29,785 nucleotides of DNA from contig CAYTSW010000018.1 in assembly GCA_964440605.1 (NCBI GenBank), positions 1 to 29,785 of the forward strand, in the 5' to 3' direction. The position numbers and the translations under genes are program-made. The notes beneath the pieces are model-generated. The model did not search any database. It saw only the letters and a program-made list of their open reading frames with translations, and had not been told where the DNA came from. Shown here piece after piece: positions 1 to 7,588 of this stretch (positions are counted from its first letter, which is position 1; each line of letters begins with the position of its first letter). Origin of the DNA: CAYTSW01 sp964440605 (lineage in GTDB: Bacteria; Planctomycetota; Phycisphaerae; Phycisphaerales; UBA1924).

Positions 1-48
1 CGAGATCGTTTCACGTGACTGGAGTTCAGACGTGTGCTCTTCCGATCT
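1..48 (+). other. Illumina TruSeq P7 adapter contamination
   Basis: Bases 15-48 match the Illumina multiplexing read-2 adapter, from GTGACTGGAGTTC to GCTCTTCCGATCT. Bases 1-6 (CGAGAT) match the end of the P7 flow-cell sequence. Bases 7-14 (CGTTTCAC) sit exactly where the 8-nt index belongs. The reverse complement of the index, GTGAAACG, agrees with what I remember as TruSeq index 19. Genomic sequence therefore starts at about base 49, and this block should be trimmed. Confidence 0.97.
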
Positions 49-183
49 GTCCTGACCGAGCTGCCCGACCGCTCGCAGCTCATCCGCGGCCTGTCGATCA
101 TCGGCGCTGACGTTCCCGCCCCCGGCGCCTTCGCCCTCGCCGGTCTGGCGGGCCTCGCCGGCCTCCGTCGCCGCCGCAAGTAA
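49..183 (+). CDS. PEP-CTERM sorting-domain protein, C-terminal fragment
   Basis: The frame is open from base 49 to a TAA at 181-183 and encodes 44 residues. The last part is a typical PEP-CTERM tripartite signal: a VPAPG motif, then a hydrophobic segment rich in A, L and G, then a basic RRRRK end. In this family the signal directs a secreted protein to exosortase, which cleaves it and fixes the product at the cell envelope. No exosortase is in the window. The 5' part is lost because the contig ends in adapter sequence, so the protein's function cannot be told. It ends 33 nt before a strong terminator. Confidence 0.85.
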   Translation, partial: VLTELPDRSQLIRGLSIIGADVPAPGAFALAGLAGLAGLRRRRK

Positions 184-216
184 TCGCACCACGCGATCAC
201 TGACCCGGACAAGCTC

Positions 217-246
217 AACGCCCCCGCTTCGCGCGGGGGCGTTTTC
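217..246 (+). terminator. Rho-independent terminator after the PEP-CTERM gene
   Basis: An 11-bp perfect stem (AACGCCCCCGC at 217-227, GCGGGGGCGTT at 233-243) closes a TTCGC loop. The run of Ts from 242 continues past the stem. It lies 34 nt after the stop codon at 183. It may also stop transcripts of the converging ggt gene, which ends at 268. Confidence 0.8.
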
Positions 247-267
247 GTTGCGCCACCACGCAGCCGC

Positions 268-2106
268 TCACCGCCCCGCCGGCGCCCCGCCCTTGCGCGG
301 GTCGCTCGCCGCGTGCCACGCCTTGCCCTCGCGCACGATCATCTGCACGACGCCGATCGGCGCCTCGCGCTCGATCAGCTCGTGCCCGCGCTCCTCCAGT
401 CCGCTCAGCAATCCGCCGTCGATCGCCGGCTCGTAGTACACCGTCACCGGCTGCCACTGCTGATGCACCCGCGGCTGCGCGATCGCTTCGTCCGCGCGCA
501 TCTTGAAGTTCAGAGCGTTGACCAGCGCTTGCAGCGTCGCCGTGATGATCCGCGGCCCCCCCGACGCCCCCGCCACCGCGCGCACGCCCCCGTCCACACC
601 GAGCACGACCGTCGGCGTCATCGACGACAAAGGCCGCTTGCCCGGCTCGGGCAGGTTCCGCCGCGACTGCACCAGGCCGAAGGTGTTCGCCTCGCCGGGC
701 CGCGTCAGGAAGTCGTCCATCTCGTTGTTGAGCGCGAAGCCGAACTCCGTCACGACCACCTTCGACCCGAACTCAAGGTTGATCGTCTCCGTGCACGCCA
801 CCGCGTTCCCGAAGCGATCGACCACCGACAGGTGGCTCGTCCCCGCGTCGTCGGGCAGTTGCTGAGCCCGCGCCGACGCCGGCGGCAGGTACACGCCATA
901 CCGCTCGGCGGGGAACGTCTTCTCCGGGTGCAGCCGGTGCGCCGCCGCTTCCAGCCGCCCGTCGTCGAGCATTGCGCCCAGCGGCACCGCGACGAACGCC
1001 GGGTCCGCCAGCCAGCGCGCCCGATCCGCAAAGGCGTGCCGCCAACTCTCGATCAGCGCGTGCCCATATTCCGGGTTGTCGGGCGATGCCGCGCTCATCG
1101 GCCCACGCTGCACGTGACCCTGCATCTGCGCCTCGTAGTGCTTGAGCACGCCCAGCGTCTGGATCATCGCCACCCCGCCCGATGAGGGCGGCGGCATCGT
1201 CACCAGCGTCAACGTTTCCTCGCCCAACTCCACCTCGGCCGTGAGCGCCGGCCCCACAGTCGGCTCATACCCCGCCAGGTCCTCCAGCGTCATCACGCCG
1301 CCGGCTTCCTGAACCGCCTCCATCACCGCGCGAGCGATCGGCCCCTCGTAGAACGCCGGCGCTCCGCGCTCGGCGATCAGCCGCAGCGCCCGCGCCTGCT
1401 CCGGGTTCCGCACCGCCTCGGCGCCCGGCGCAAACCGTTCGAGCAGCCACGCGTGTTGCCGGGGTGACGCCGAGCCGAGCGTCGCGCCTTCGGCTCCCAG
1501 CGCCTCGTGCAGCCGCCGCGCGGCATCGCGGCCGCTGCTCCCCACCGCGTACCCGCGCTCCGCCGCCTCGATCGCCGGCGCCAGCACCGTGCGCCGATCC
1601 AGCGTCCCGAACTCCTCCAGCGCCAGCAGCAGCCCCGCGACCGTCCCCGGCACCGCCACCGCGTGACCCGTGCTCGTGCTCGCCCCCTCGGGCAGATCCA
1701 CAAAGTGCTCCGGCCCCACCGCGCCGGGCGACCGCTCGCGATAGTTGATCGACACGCTCACCGCATCATCGGGCGCGGGCGTGCGCGGATCGTCGACGAG
1801 GTGGATCACCATGAATCCCCCGCCCCCAATCCCGCATGAGTACGGGCGCACCACCGAAAGCGTGAAGCTCGCCGCGACCGCCGCGTCGACCGCGTTCCCG
1901 CCCATCGCCAGCATCCGCGCGCCCGCTTCGGAAGCCGCGAGGTGATCGCACGCCACCGCCTCGCGCTCGTACAACGCATGTGACGGCGCATCGTCTACTC
2001 CACTCCCGGCGATCGCTCGCGCATCCGCGACCACGCCCGGATCACGCTCCGGCGCCGCGCACCCCGCTCCGAGAACAAGCGCGGCGAACATCACCGACCC
2101 GATCAT
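268..2106 (-). CDS. ggt: gamma-glutamyltransferase (secreted, probable lipoprotein)
   Basis: This is an Ntn-hydrolase that cleaves or transfers the gamma-glutamyl group of glutathione and similar peptides, normally outside the cytoplasm after splitting itself into two subunits. Seen: the N-terminal GGNAVDAAVAA and CGIGGGGFMV motifs, the nucleophile Thr at about residue 423 in GTSHLSVVD, then NNEMDDF, PLSSMTPT and the GASGGPRI oxyanion motif. The length of 612 aa is close to the family norm. The start at 2106 places a short hydrophobic segment (MIGSVMFAALVLGAGC) at the N-terminus. Its Cys resembles a lipobox, although Gly at -3 is unusual. An ATG nine codons earlier, at 2133, is the alternative. 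The next gene to the right is divergent. Confidence 0.93.
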   Translation of the reverse strand: MIGSVMFAALVLGAGCAAPERDPGVVADARAIAGSGVDDAPSHALYEREAVACDHLAASEAGARMLAMGGNAVDAAVAASFTLSVVRPYSCGIGGGGFMVIHLVDDPRTPAPDDAVSVSINYRERSPGAVGPEHFVDLPEGASTSTGHAVAVPGTVAGLLLALEEFGTLDRRTVLAPAIEAAERGYAVGSSGRDAARRLHEALGAEGATLGSASPRQHAWLLERFAPGAEAVRNPEQARALRLIAERGAPAFYEGPIARAVMEAVQEAGGVMTLEDLAGYEPTVGPALTAEVELGEETLTLVTMPPPSSGGVAMIQTLGVLKHYEAQMQGHVQRGPMSAASPDNPEYGHALIESWRHAFADRARWLADPAFVAVPLGAMLDDGRLEAAAHRLHPEKTFPAERYGVYLPPASARAQQLPDDAGTSHLSVVDRFGNAVACTETINLEFGSKVVVTEFGFALNNEMDDFLTRPGEANTFGLVQSRRNLPEPGKRPLSSMTPTVVLGVDGGVRAVAGASGGPRIITATLQALVNALNFKMRADEAIAQPRVHQQWQPVTVYYEPAIDGGLLSGLEERGHELIEREAPIGVVQMIVREGKAWHAASDPRKGGAPAGR

Positions 2107-2242
2107 GCCGACCCGATCGCGAACGCATTGCATGGCTGCACCTCGTCTGGTTCAACACGGATTCCAACGACGCCGACGCGTACACTCTACTTCCGCCTGA
2201 ACCGGTCGCTTCATTGCCGCGACCCACGCCGGGAGGTGCGCC

Positions 2243-2440
2243 ATGTTGCGCAAGCTGATCGACTTTTTCCTCATGTCACAGGGCATCTCCTCCACCGCCG
2301 AGGACGAGGAGAAGGACAAGTGGGCCAGGTTCCGCGCCGAACGCGAGGAGTGGGAGCGCAGGCAGCAGGAAGAGGGCGACCCCGCCGGCACCGATGCGCC
2401 GGTCGTCGAACCGACCGATCCGAAAGAGCCGCGGGGCTGA
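2243..2440 (+). CDS. small acidic hypothetical protein
   Basis: This 65-aa protein is not one I recognise. A good ribosome binding site (GGGAGGTG) lies just upstream of the ATG. The first 20 residues are amphipathic and hydrophobic (LRKLIDFFLM). The middle is highly charged and helix-forming (DEEKDKWARFRAEREEWERRQQEEG), suggesting a short coiled coil, and the end is Pro/Asp rich and disordered. It is divergent from ggt and ends 3 nt from the end of the converging nuoE. The Shine-Dalgarno site and the clean fit between neighbours suggest a real gene. Confidence 0.6.
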   Translation: MLRKLIDFFLMSQGISSTAEDEEKDKWARFRAEREEWERRQQEEGDPAGTDAPVVEPTDPKEPRG

Positions 2441-2443
2441 GCC

Positions 2444-2992
2444 TCAGTGCCCGGCGTCGTGCTTGCCGGCCTTGACCTCGTCGATCAGCTCGCCCATGCG
2501 CTCGGGCGTGAGGTTCTCGTGCAGCGTGTGGTCGATCAGCGCCACCGGCGCCGTGCCGCATGAGCCGAGGCACTCGAGTTCGACCAGCGTAAACGTCCCG
2601 TCATCGGTCGTCTCGTGCTCGTCGATGCCCAGCTTCTTTCGGCAGACCTCCGTGATCGCCTCGTGGTTGCACGCCTCGCAGGCGATGCTCCGGCAGACCG
2701 CGATCACGTGCTTGCCCTTCTCCTGGAGCCAGAACTCCTCGTAGAAGCTCGCGCAGTCGATCACGTCCGCCGGCGCCAGCTCGAGGAACTCGCCCACCTC
2801 CATCAGCGCCTGATGCGAGAGCATCCCCCACTTCTCCTGCACCTTGTGCAGCGTGGGCAGGAGCGCACCGGCCTTCTGCTCGTAGCGCGGCAGGTACTCG
2901 CGCTCGATCTCGGCGCGGATCTCAGGCGTGAGGTAGGGCTCGTCACGCCGCTGCACCTTCATGTTCGCCGAGTCCTTCGTGATCCACGCCAT
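2444..2992 (-). CDS. nuoE: NADH-quinone oxidoreductase subunit E, [2Fe-2S] (thioredoxin-like)
   Basis: NuoE is the 24-kDa subunit of the complex I NADH module and carries the N1a [2Fe-2S] cluster. Of 182 aa, the N-terminal helical part (LTPEIRAEIEREYLPRYEQK, then LLPTLHKVQEKWG) is typical. The four cluster ligands are present as C-x4-C in VCRSIAC and C-x3-C in LECLGSC. The start at 2992 is chosen because GAGGAGG stands 6 nt before this ATG; the frame extends further to 3091 without support. No nuoF, nuoG or other complex I gene is adjacent, which is unusual. It could instead serve an NAD-linked hydrogenase or formate dehydrogenase, since the domain is shared. Confidence 0.92.
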   Translation of the reverse strand: MAWITKDSANMKVQRRDEPYLTPEIRAEIEREYLPRYEQKAGALLPTLHKVQEKWGMLSHQALMEVGEFLELAPADVIDCASFYEEFWLQEKGKHVIAVCRSIACEACNHEAITEVCRKKLGIDEHETTDDGTFTLVELECLGSCGTAPVALIDHTLHENLTPERMGELIDEVKAGKHDAGH

Positions 2993-3016
2993 GCCAGCCT
3001 CCTCGCGGTCGTGCGG

Positions 3017-3038
3017 GCGCAGGCCCAGACGCCTGCGC
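3017..3038 (-). promoter_or_regulatory. hairpin in the nuoE leader
   Basis: An 8-bp perfect stem (GCGCAGGC, GCCTGCGC) with a CCAGAC loop ends 24 nt before the nuoE ATG. It is just upstream of the ribosome binding site, so it would lie in the 5' leader of the mRNA. It may affect mRNA stability or translation, but no known regulator class is recognised. The rest of 3039-3256 holds no gene. Confidence 0.35.
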
Positions 3039-3144
3039 GGGGGCGATACTAGCGGCCACCCCCGCACACCGCCCCCGACCCACTCCCACACCGGCCTCCT
3101 ACCCCCACTCCAACACCGATCCGGGATTCCCCCTCCCGGCCCCT

Positions 3145-3150
3145 TAGAAT
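3145..3150 (+). promoter_or_regulatory. possible -10 element upstream of the yceI-like gene
   Basis: TAGAAT matches the sigma-70 -10 consensus at five of six positions and stands out in very GC-rich sequence 107 nt before the YceI start. No convincing -35 hexamer is visible at the expected spacing, so this is weak evidence. Confidence 0.3.
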
Positions 3151-3256
3151 ACGCCCCGCCGCACCCGCGTTCGCCGCCGCAGGTACGGTTTCACACCAGC
3201 CGCGGGAGCCGATTCCCCGCCAGGTCCCATCCGGGTCACTTAGGAGAGCCCCCCCC

Positions 3257-3913
3257 ATGAAGAGCCCCACCATCAAGAACTTCATCACCGCGCGTCGCAC
3301 CGCCTTCACCGCCGCCGCCCTCGTCGCCGGCGTCGCCGCCTTCACCCTCGCCCCCTTCCCGCCCGCGACCGCCATCGCCCAGAACGAAGGCGAGAACCTC
3401 CCCGACGGCGCCTTCGCTATCGACCCCGTCCACTCGAGCGTCCTCTTCCGCGTCGTCTACATGGACTCGTCGCACTTCTTCGGCCGCTTCGATCAGATGT
3501 CCGGCTCCTTCATCGTCGACCCCGACAACACCGACGACTCCTTCATCAACATCACCATCCCCACCGACTCGGTCAACAGCGGCAACACCGGGCGCGACAA
3601 CCACCTCAAGGGCGAAGACTTCTTCCACGCCCGCCGCCATCCCGAAGCCACGTTCGTCACCACCAGCGCCCAGCGCGTCGACGACGACACCGTCCGCTTC
3701 ACCGGCGACTTCTCCCTCCGAGGCGTCACCAATGAAGTCACCGTCGACGTCGACGTCGTCGGCCAGACCACCGACCCACGCGCCAACAAGCCACGCCGAG
3801 GCTGGATCGCCCGCTGGAACTTCGACCGCCTCGACTACGGCGTCAACTACTCCCCCGAACTCCTCTCCAACGACACCGAGCTCATCGTCTCCATCACCGG
3901 CCTCCAACGCTAA
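3257..3913 (+). CDS. secreted YceI family protein
   Basis: YceI proteins are lipocalin-like beta-barrels that bind long isoprenoid or amphiphilic molecules in the periplasm. This one has 218 aa. A basic N-terminus and hydrophobic stretch (about residues 18-35, ending near AIAQ) form a signal peptide. The family pattern follows: FAIDPVHSSVLFRV, FGRFDQMSGSFIVDP, then a GRDNHLKGEDFFHARRHPEA block, FTGDFSLRGVTNEVTVDV, and the WNFDRLDYGVNY end. The start is supported by AGGAGA 9 nt upstream of the ATG. It is transcribed alone and is followed by two hairpins. Confidence 0.93.
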   Translation: MKSPTIKNFITARRTAFTAAALVAGVAAFTLAPFPPATAIAQNEGENLPDGAFAIDPVHSSVLFRVVYMDSSHFFGRFDQMSGSFIVDPDNTDDSFINITIPTDSVNSGNTGRDNHLKGEDFFHARRHPEATFVTTSAQRVDDDTVRFTGDFSLRGVTNEVTVDVDVVGQTTDPRANKPRRGWIARWNFDRLDYGVNYSPELLSNDTELIVSITGLQR

Positions 3914-3947
3914 ACCGAGCGCTCCGCCGCTACGAAGTCGATGAGAA

Positions 3948-3967
3948 CCCCGGGCGGAAGCCCGGGG
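3948..3967. repeat. GNRA-loop hairpin, copy 1
   Basis: A perfect 8-bp stem (CCCCGGGC, GCCCGGGG) closed by a GGAA tetraloop, followed by ATTTGTG. It lies 35 nt after the YceI stop and resembles the hairpin at 4027-4046, including the flanking bases. It may act as a terminator or mRNA 3' end for the converging genes. Confidence 0.6.
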
Positions 3968-4026
3968 ATTTGTGTGCGCTCGCCCTCCATCTTCACCCCC
4001 ATAGACACCACGATCACCACATGAAG

Positions 4027-4046
4027 CCCCAGGCGCAAGCCTGGGG
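4027..4046. repeat. GNRA-loop hairpin, copy 2
   Basis: A perfect 8-bp stem (CCCCAGGC, GCCTGGGG) closed by a GCAA tetraloop, 16 nt beyond the stop of the converging LptF-like gene. Compared with copy 1 the stem has one compensated pair change, so base pairing is kept. No T run follows on either strand. Confidence 0.6.
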
Positions 4047-4062
4047 ATCCTGTGCACCCACC

Positions 4063-5187
4063 CTACGTCTTCACCCCCGAAAACAGCGCGATCGCCAACG
4101 GGAGCAAAATCAGCGTCGGCAAAAACACCCCCGCCCACACCGGCAGCCCCCCGATCGGCATCGACGGCGCCGCCCCCGCCGCCAGCAGACCCAGCAGCCC
4201 CACCGGCGCCGCTTGGAGACTCGCGGTCACCATCGTCGTCGGCAACCGTTTGAGGAAGAACGCCAGCGCCGCGACGAGCGTCACCAGATTGCTCACCATC
4301 GACGCCACGCGCCCCCAGCGCACGCGGTCCAGCCGCTCCGCGGCACGCTCGTCCAGCCCGCCGTCACGCAGGATCCGCGTGATCTGCCCCCACGCCAGCG
4401 ACTCGCCGAACCCCTGCAAGTGCCGCACCTGCAAGCGCGTCGGGTCCAGCGGCGAGGCGATTCGCTCCACCACCACGCCCGCGCCTTCCGTCAGCGGTAC
4501 GCCGGGCGGCGCGGCGCGGCCATCCTCCAAGGCCCACGCCGAACCGTCCCACGCCGCCGTCGTCGCCTGCACGACCTGCTCCAACGCGCCATCGTCCCCG
4601 CGCCGGAAGATCATCACATCATCCAGCATGCCCGTCTGCGGGTCGAAGCGGTCGGCGTAGAACAACCGCCCCTCGCCGTCCGGCACGAGTTCGACTCGGA
4701 ACGCGTCGAGCTCGCGCTGCCCCGCGTCGCCCGCGTCCCGCGCGAGCAGCGGCGCCAGCCTCGGGATCACCAGCTCCTGGTTCAACGCTTGCCCCCCGGT
4801 GAAGATCACCGCCACCGCGATGAACGGCAGCGCCACCCGCTGCAGCGGCACACCGCTCGCCAGGAGCGCCACGAACTCGCGCTGACGCACGAGCTGCGCA
4901 CACGTGAAGCCCATCCCCACCAGCAGCACCACGCCCACAAGATAGTTGTACAACTGCAGCAGCTTCGGCCCCCAGAAGTCCGCGACGAGCACCACCGTGC
5001 GCACGATCGTCTGCACGCCCTGGGCGTCCGCGTCCGGGGCGGCCGCGAGCTGCTCCGTCGCGGTCGAAGAAAACCGCCCGAGGTTCACGAAGACGTCCAC
5101 CGTCACCACGAACCCCGCGAGCAAAACCAGCAGCACGAGCACGTTTGTCAGGTACAGGCGGACGATGTAGCGGTCGATGAGCTTCAC
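4063..5187 (-). CDS. LptF/LptG (YjgP/YjgQ) family permease
   Basis: LptF and LptG are the membrane subunits of the ABC system that lifts lipopolysaccharide from the inner membrane to the LptC-LptA bridge. This 374-aa protein has the family layout. An N-terminal amphipathic start (KLIDRYIVRLYLTNVLVLLVLL) leads into membrane helices, then comes LVRQREFVALLASGVPLQRV, a periplasmic beta-rich domain in the middle, and three C-terminal membrane helices. Translation appears to start at GTG 5187, whose GTGA overlaps the stop of the PAP2 gene by 4 nt. Last gene of a four-gene operon. Only one permease of the pair is here, and I cannot tell F from G. Confidence 0.87.
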   Translation of the reverse strand: MKLIDRYIVRLYLTNVLVLLVLLAGFVVTVDVFVNLGRFSSTATEQLAAAPDADAQGVQTIVRTVVLVADFWGPKLLQLYNYLVGVVLLVGMGFTCAQLVRQREFVALLASGVPLQRVALPFIAVAVIFTGGQALNQELVIPRLAPLLARDAGDAGQRELDAFRVELVPDGEGRLFYADRFDPQTGMLDDVMIFRRGDDGALEQVVQATTAAWDGSAWALEDGRAAPPGVPLTEGAGVVVERIASPLDPTRLQVRHLQGFGESLAWGQITRILRDGGLDERAAERLDRVRWGRVASMVSNLVTLVAALAFFLKRLPTTMVTASLQAAPVGLLGLLAAGAAPSMPIGGLPVWAGVFLPTLILLPLAIALFSGVKT

Positions 5188-5837
5188 GCACCGCCCCCAC
5201 CGCTCGCGTGTGCGGTCGTGGCATCGCGGCGCACGTTGCGCAGGTGCAGCGCCCACAGCGCCGACGTCGCCATCCACCCGACGAACGCACCGACCGTGAC
5301 GTCGCTGAGAAAGTGCGCGCCCGCGAGGATGCGCGTCACGCCGCAGCCCGCGGCCATCGCGAGGATGATCGGCGCCGTCGGGCCGTGGAGGCGCGCGATC
5401 ATGCACGCCGCGCCGAACGCCACCGCTGTGTGGCTCGAGGGCAGCCCCAGCCCCGATGACGACAGCGGCTCGATGTCCCAGGGCCGGAACGCGTACTCGA
5501 ACATGAACCCAGGCCGCTCACGCCGCAGCAGGATCTTGCCCAGCTCCGCCAGCGCGCCGGCCGCGAGCACGCCCAGCATCAGCAAGGCCCCGCGCGTCGC
5601 CCACCCGCGCAGCACGCCCGTCAGGCGATCCCGACGCGCCCGATCTACCAGCACGAACATCACGGCGACCGCCAGCCACGTCGGCACGTAGCCCATGATC
5701 CGCAGCAGACGCGTGAGATCGTCCTCCAGATGCGTGCGCGTCGCCAGCAGCGCGTCGAACCACACATGCTCGACGACGTGCGCCGCGACGATCGCAAGCG
5801 CCCAAAGCGTCAGCTTGATGATCAGTCGGGCGTTCAT
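5184..5837 (-). CDS. PAP2 superfamily phosphatase (membrane)
   Basis: PAP2 enzymes remove phosphate from membrane lipids such as undecaprenyl diphosphate, lipid A or phosphatidic acid. All three signature motifs are present in this 217-aa protein: K-x6-RP in KILLRRERP, PSSHT, and R-x5-H-x3-D in TRILAGAHFLSD. Several hydrophobic helices surround them. The ATG at 5837 overlaps the stop of the upstream glycosyltransferase as ATGA, and its own stop overlaps the GTG of the LptF-like gene. The setting suggests a role in lipid carrier recycling or glycolipid processing; the substrate is not known. Confidence 0.92.
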   Translation of the reverse strand: MNARLIIKLTLWALAIVAAHVVEHVWFDALLATRTHLEDDLTRLLRIMGYVPTWLAVAVMFVLVDRARRDRLTGVLRGWATRGALLMLGVLAAGALAELGKILLRRERPGFMFEYAFRPWDIEPLSSSGLGLPSSHTAVAFGAACMIARLHGPTAPIILAMAAGCGVTRILAGAHFLSDVTVGAFVGWMATSALWALHLRNVRRDATTAHASGGGGA

Positions 5838-7588
5838 GGCGTGGCCTCGTGACGCGCGGAGCCGAAACCGTAGCCCACCCAGATCATCCCGAAGCGTTCG
5901 TCGCGCGCCTCGAGCGCCGGCTCGACGCGGTCGAACACAAAGCGATTCGTCCACTTCCGAGCCCGCGACCCGCCGATGAGCACCACCGGCCGCTCGCGCG
6001 CCTCCAGCGCGCGCGGGTCGGTCGAAGGCCAATAGTCATACGACGACTTGCGATCGCCCATGAGCGAAGCCGCGCTCGTAACGATCGGCGTGTCGCCCGC
6101 CAGCGCGCCATGCAGCCCGTACGCCGCCCGCGACGCCGCGGTGTACCGGCCGGCAATGATCAGCGTCGCGCCCGGCTCGAGCCCGCGCTCCTCAATGACC
6201 CGCAGCAGCAGCTCCGTCAGGCGCTCGCCGCTCTGAAGCCGCTGGAGCGCGCCTCTCGTGCGCAACGCCTCGGCGTTGCGCACCGCCGGGATCGCCAAAG
6301 TCGCGATCCCGATGGCGCACACGAGGCCGTACCCCACGCTCCAGTGCAGCAGGATCTGAAACCAGCTCTCGGGGCGCTTGCGCAGGATCCCCGCTCGCGG
6401 CCGCGGCTTGTCCAGCGACCGCCAGTGCGTTACCTGCCGCCGCAGCCGATGCAGTTCCTCCGGCGTGCGCGCCCCGATGAGCGCCACGAGGGTCACATAC
6501 CCCGCGATCGGCCAGTTCGCCTCGGCGTCCGTCACCAGACTCACGCCCAGGTACATCAGCAGAATCGGCCCCGCCGCCGCCAGACACCACACCCCCCCCA
6601 CGACTCCGGGAACACCTTCAGCGTCGTTCCGCTTCAGACGAAGCTCGCGCCCCACACCAACCGCCGCCAAGCCCATCAGCACGAGCATGGGCCCAACGAT
6701 GCCGAACTGTGCGCCGACGAACTCCAGCATCCACAGGATCGTCCAGCTCTTGCCCTGACCCTCCCGAACCGGCAAGTCGCCCCCAGGCGCGCCGAGATGC
6801 CCCAGCAGGTGCGCCACCGTTGGCCAGCCCTCCCGCGCGTTCCACACCACCACCGGCAACGCACACACCCCCGCGACCATCACCATCGCGGCAACCGACA
6901 CCACCGCCCGCCGCCACGACACCTCACCGCGGCGCACCACCAGCGCCACCACCATGCTCACCAGAAGCAGCGCGATCGTGTACTTGAAGAGAAACCCCAC
7001 GCCCAGCGCCAGCCCGAAGGCCGCGGCGGGCCCGAGCGTCGGCCGGTGCCTCTCAAGCCGGCGCATCCACACCAGCCCCGCCCACGCCGCCAGCGCCCAG
7101 CAGGCGACGTACGGCCCGTCGATCGTCATCACCAGCGACGTCACCTGAAACGCCGGCACCAGCGCGAACAGCGCCGCCGCGATCAACGCGGCGCGCCCAC
7201 GTCCGCCCGTCAGCGCGAGCGTCAGCCCGTACACCGCCAGCAGCGCGATGGAGCCCGACAGCGCCGCGGGCAATCGCACCGCCCACTCCACGTGCCCGAA
7301 GGCCTGCGTGCTCGCCCAGATCGCCGCCGCCACGCCCGGGCCCTTGGTCGGGTACGACCAGTCCAGATGACGAGCCCAGTCCCAATAGTGCGCTTCGTCT
7401 GCCGCCAGCCCGAGCCCGCCCGAGCCGCTGACGGCAACGAGCCACACCATACGCGCAACGAATACCGCCACCGCGAGCACGATGGCCAGCCCCCACTTCG
7501 CCCCCCCCGAAGCCTGCGGTGTCGTCGTCGGCGATGCCATGCCCGCATCTTCGCATGCCGCGCTCGCCGACGCAGCCGACGCGGTCAA
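5834..7588 (-). CDS. GT39/ArnT-type membrane glycosyltransferase
   Basis: Enzymes of this family use a polyprenyl-phosphate sugar donor and act on the outer face of the membrane. Seen in 584 aa: a first membrane helix (GLAIVLAVAVFVARMVWL), then the acidic loop ADEAHYWDWARHLDWSY-x2-KGPGVA, which is the catalytic Asp region of ArnT and PMT proteins. A second acidic site follows (MTIDGPYV), then about ten hydrophobic helices and a C-terminal soluble domain. The start is uncertain. TTG 7588 overlaps the upstream stop as TTGA and would couple translation. ATG 7540 (MASPTTTP) is the alternative and leaves a 44-nt gap. Second gene of the operon. Confidence 0.87.
   Translation of the reverse strand: MTASAASASAACEDAGMASPTTTPQASGGAKWGLAIVLAVAVFVARMVWLVAVSGSGGLGLAADEAHYWDWARHLDWSYPTKGPGVAAAIWASTQAFGHVEWAVRLPAALSGSIALLAVYGLTLALTGGRGRAALIAAALFALVPAFQVTSLVMTIDGPYVACWALAAWAGLVWMRRLERHRPTLGPAAAFGLALGVGFLFKYTIALLLVSMVVALVVRRGEVSWRRAVVSVAAMVMVAGVCALPVVVWNAREGWPTVAHLLGHLGAPGGDLPVREGQGKSWTILWMLEFVGAQFGIVGPMLVLMGLAAVGVGRELRLKRNDAEGVPGVVGGVWCLAAAGPILLMYLGVSLVTDAEANWPIAGYVTLVALIGARTPEELHRLRRQVTHWRSLDKPRPRAGILRKRPESWFQILLHWSVGYGLVCAIGIATLAIPAVRNAEALRTRGALQRLQSGERLTELLLRVIEERGLEPGATLIIAGRYTAASRAAYGLHGALAGDTPIVTSAASLMGDRKSSYDYWPSTDPRALEARERPVVLIGGSRARKWTNRFVFDRVEPALEARDERFGMIWVGYGFGSARHEATP

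Noticed and set aside
9..19. parS-like half site TTTCACGTGA at the window start
   Set aside because: It is formed by the junction of the Illumina index and adapter, so it is artificial.
3970..5691. long plus-strand open frame, Arg/His rich
   Set aside because: It is antisense to the LptF-like and PAP2 genes, which have clear family motifs; its composition is that of a GC-rich shadow frame.
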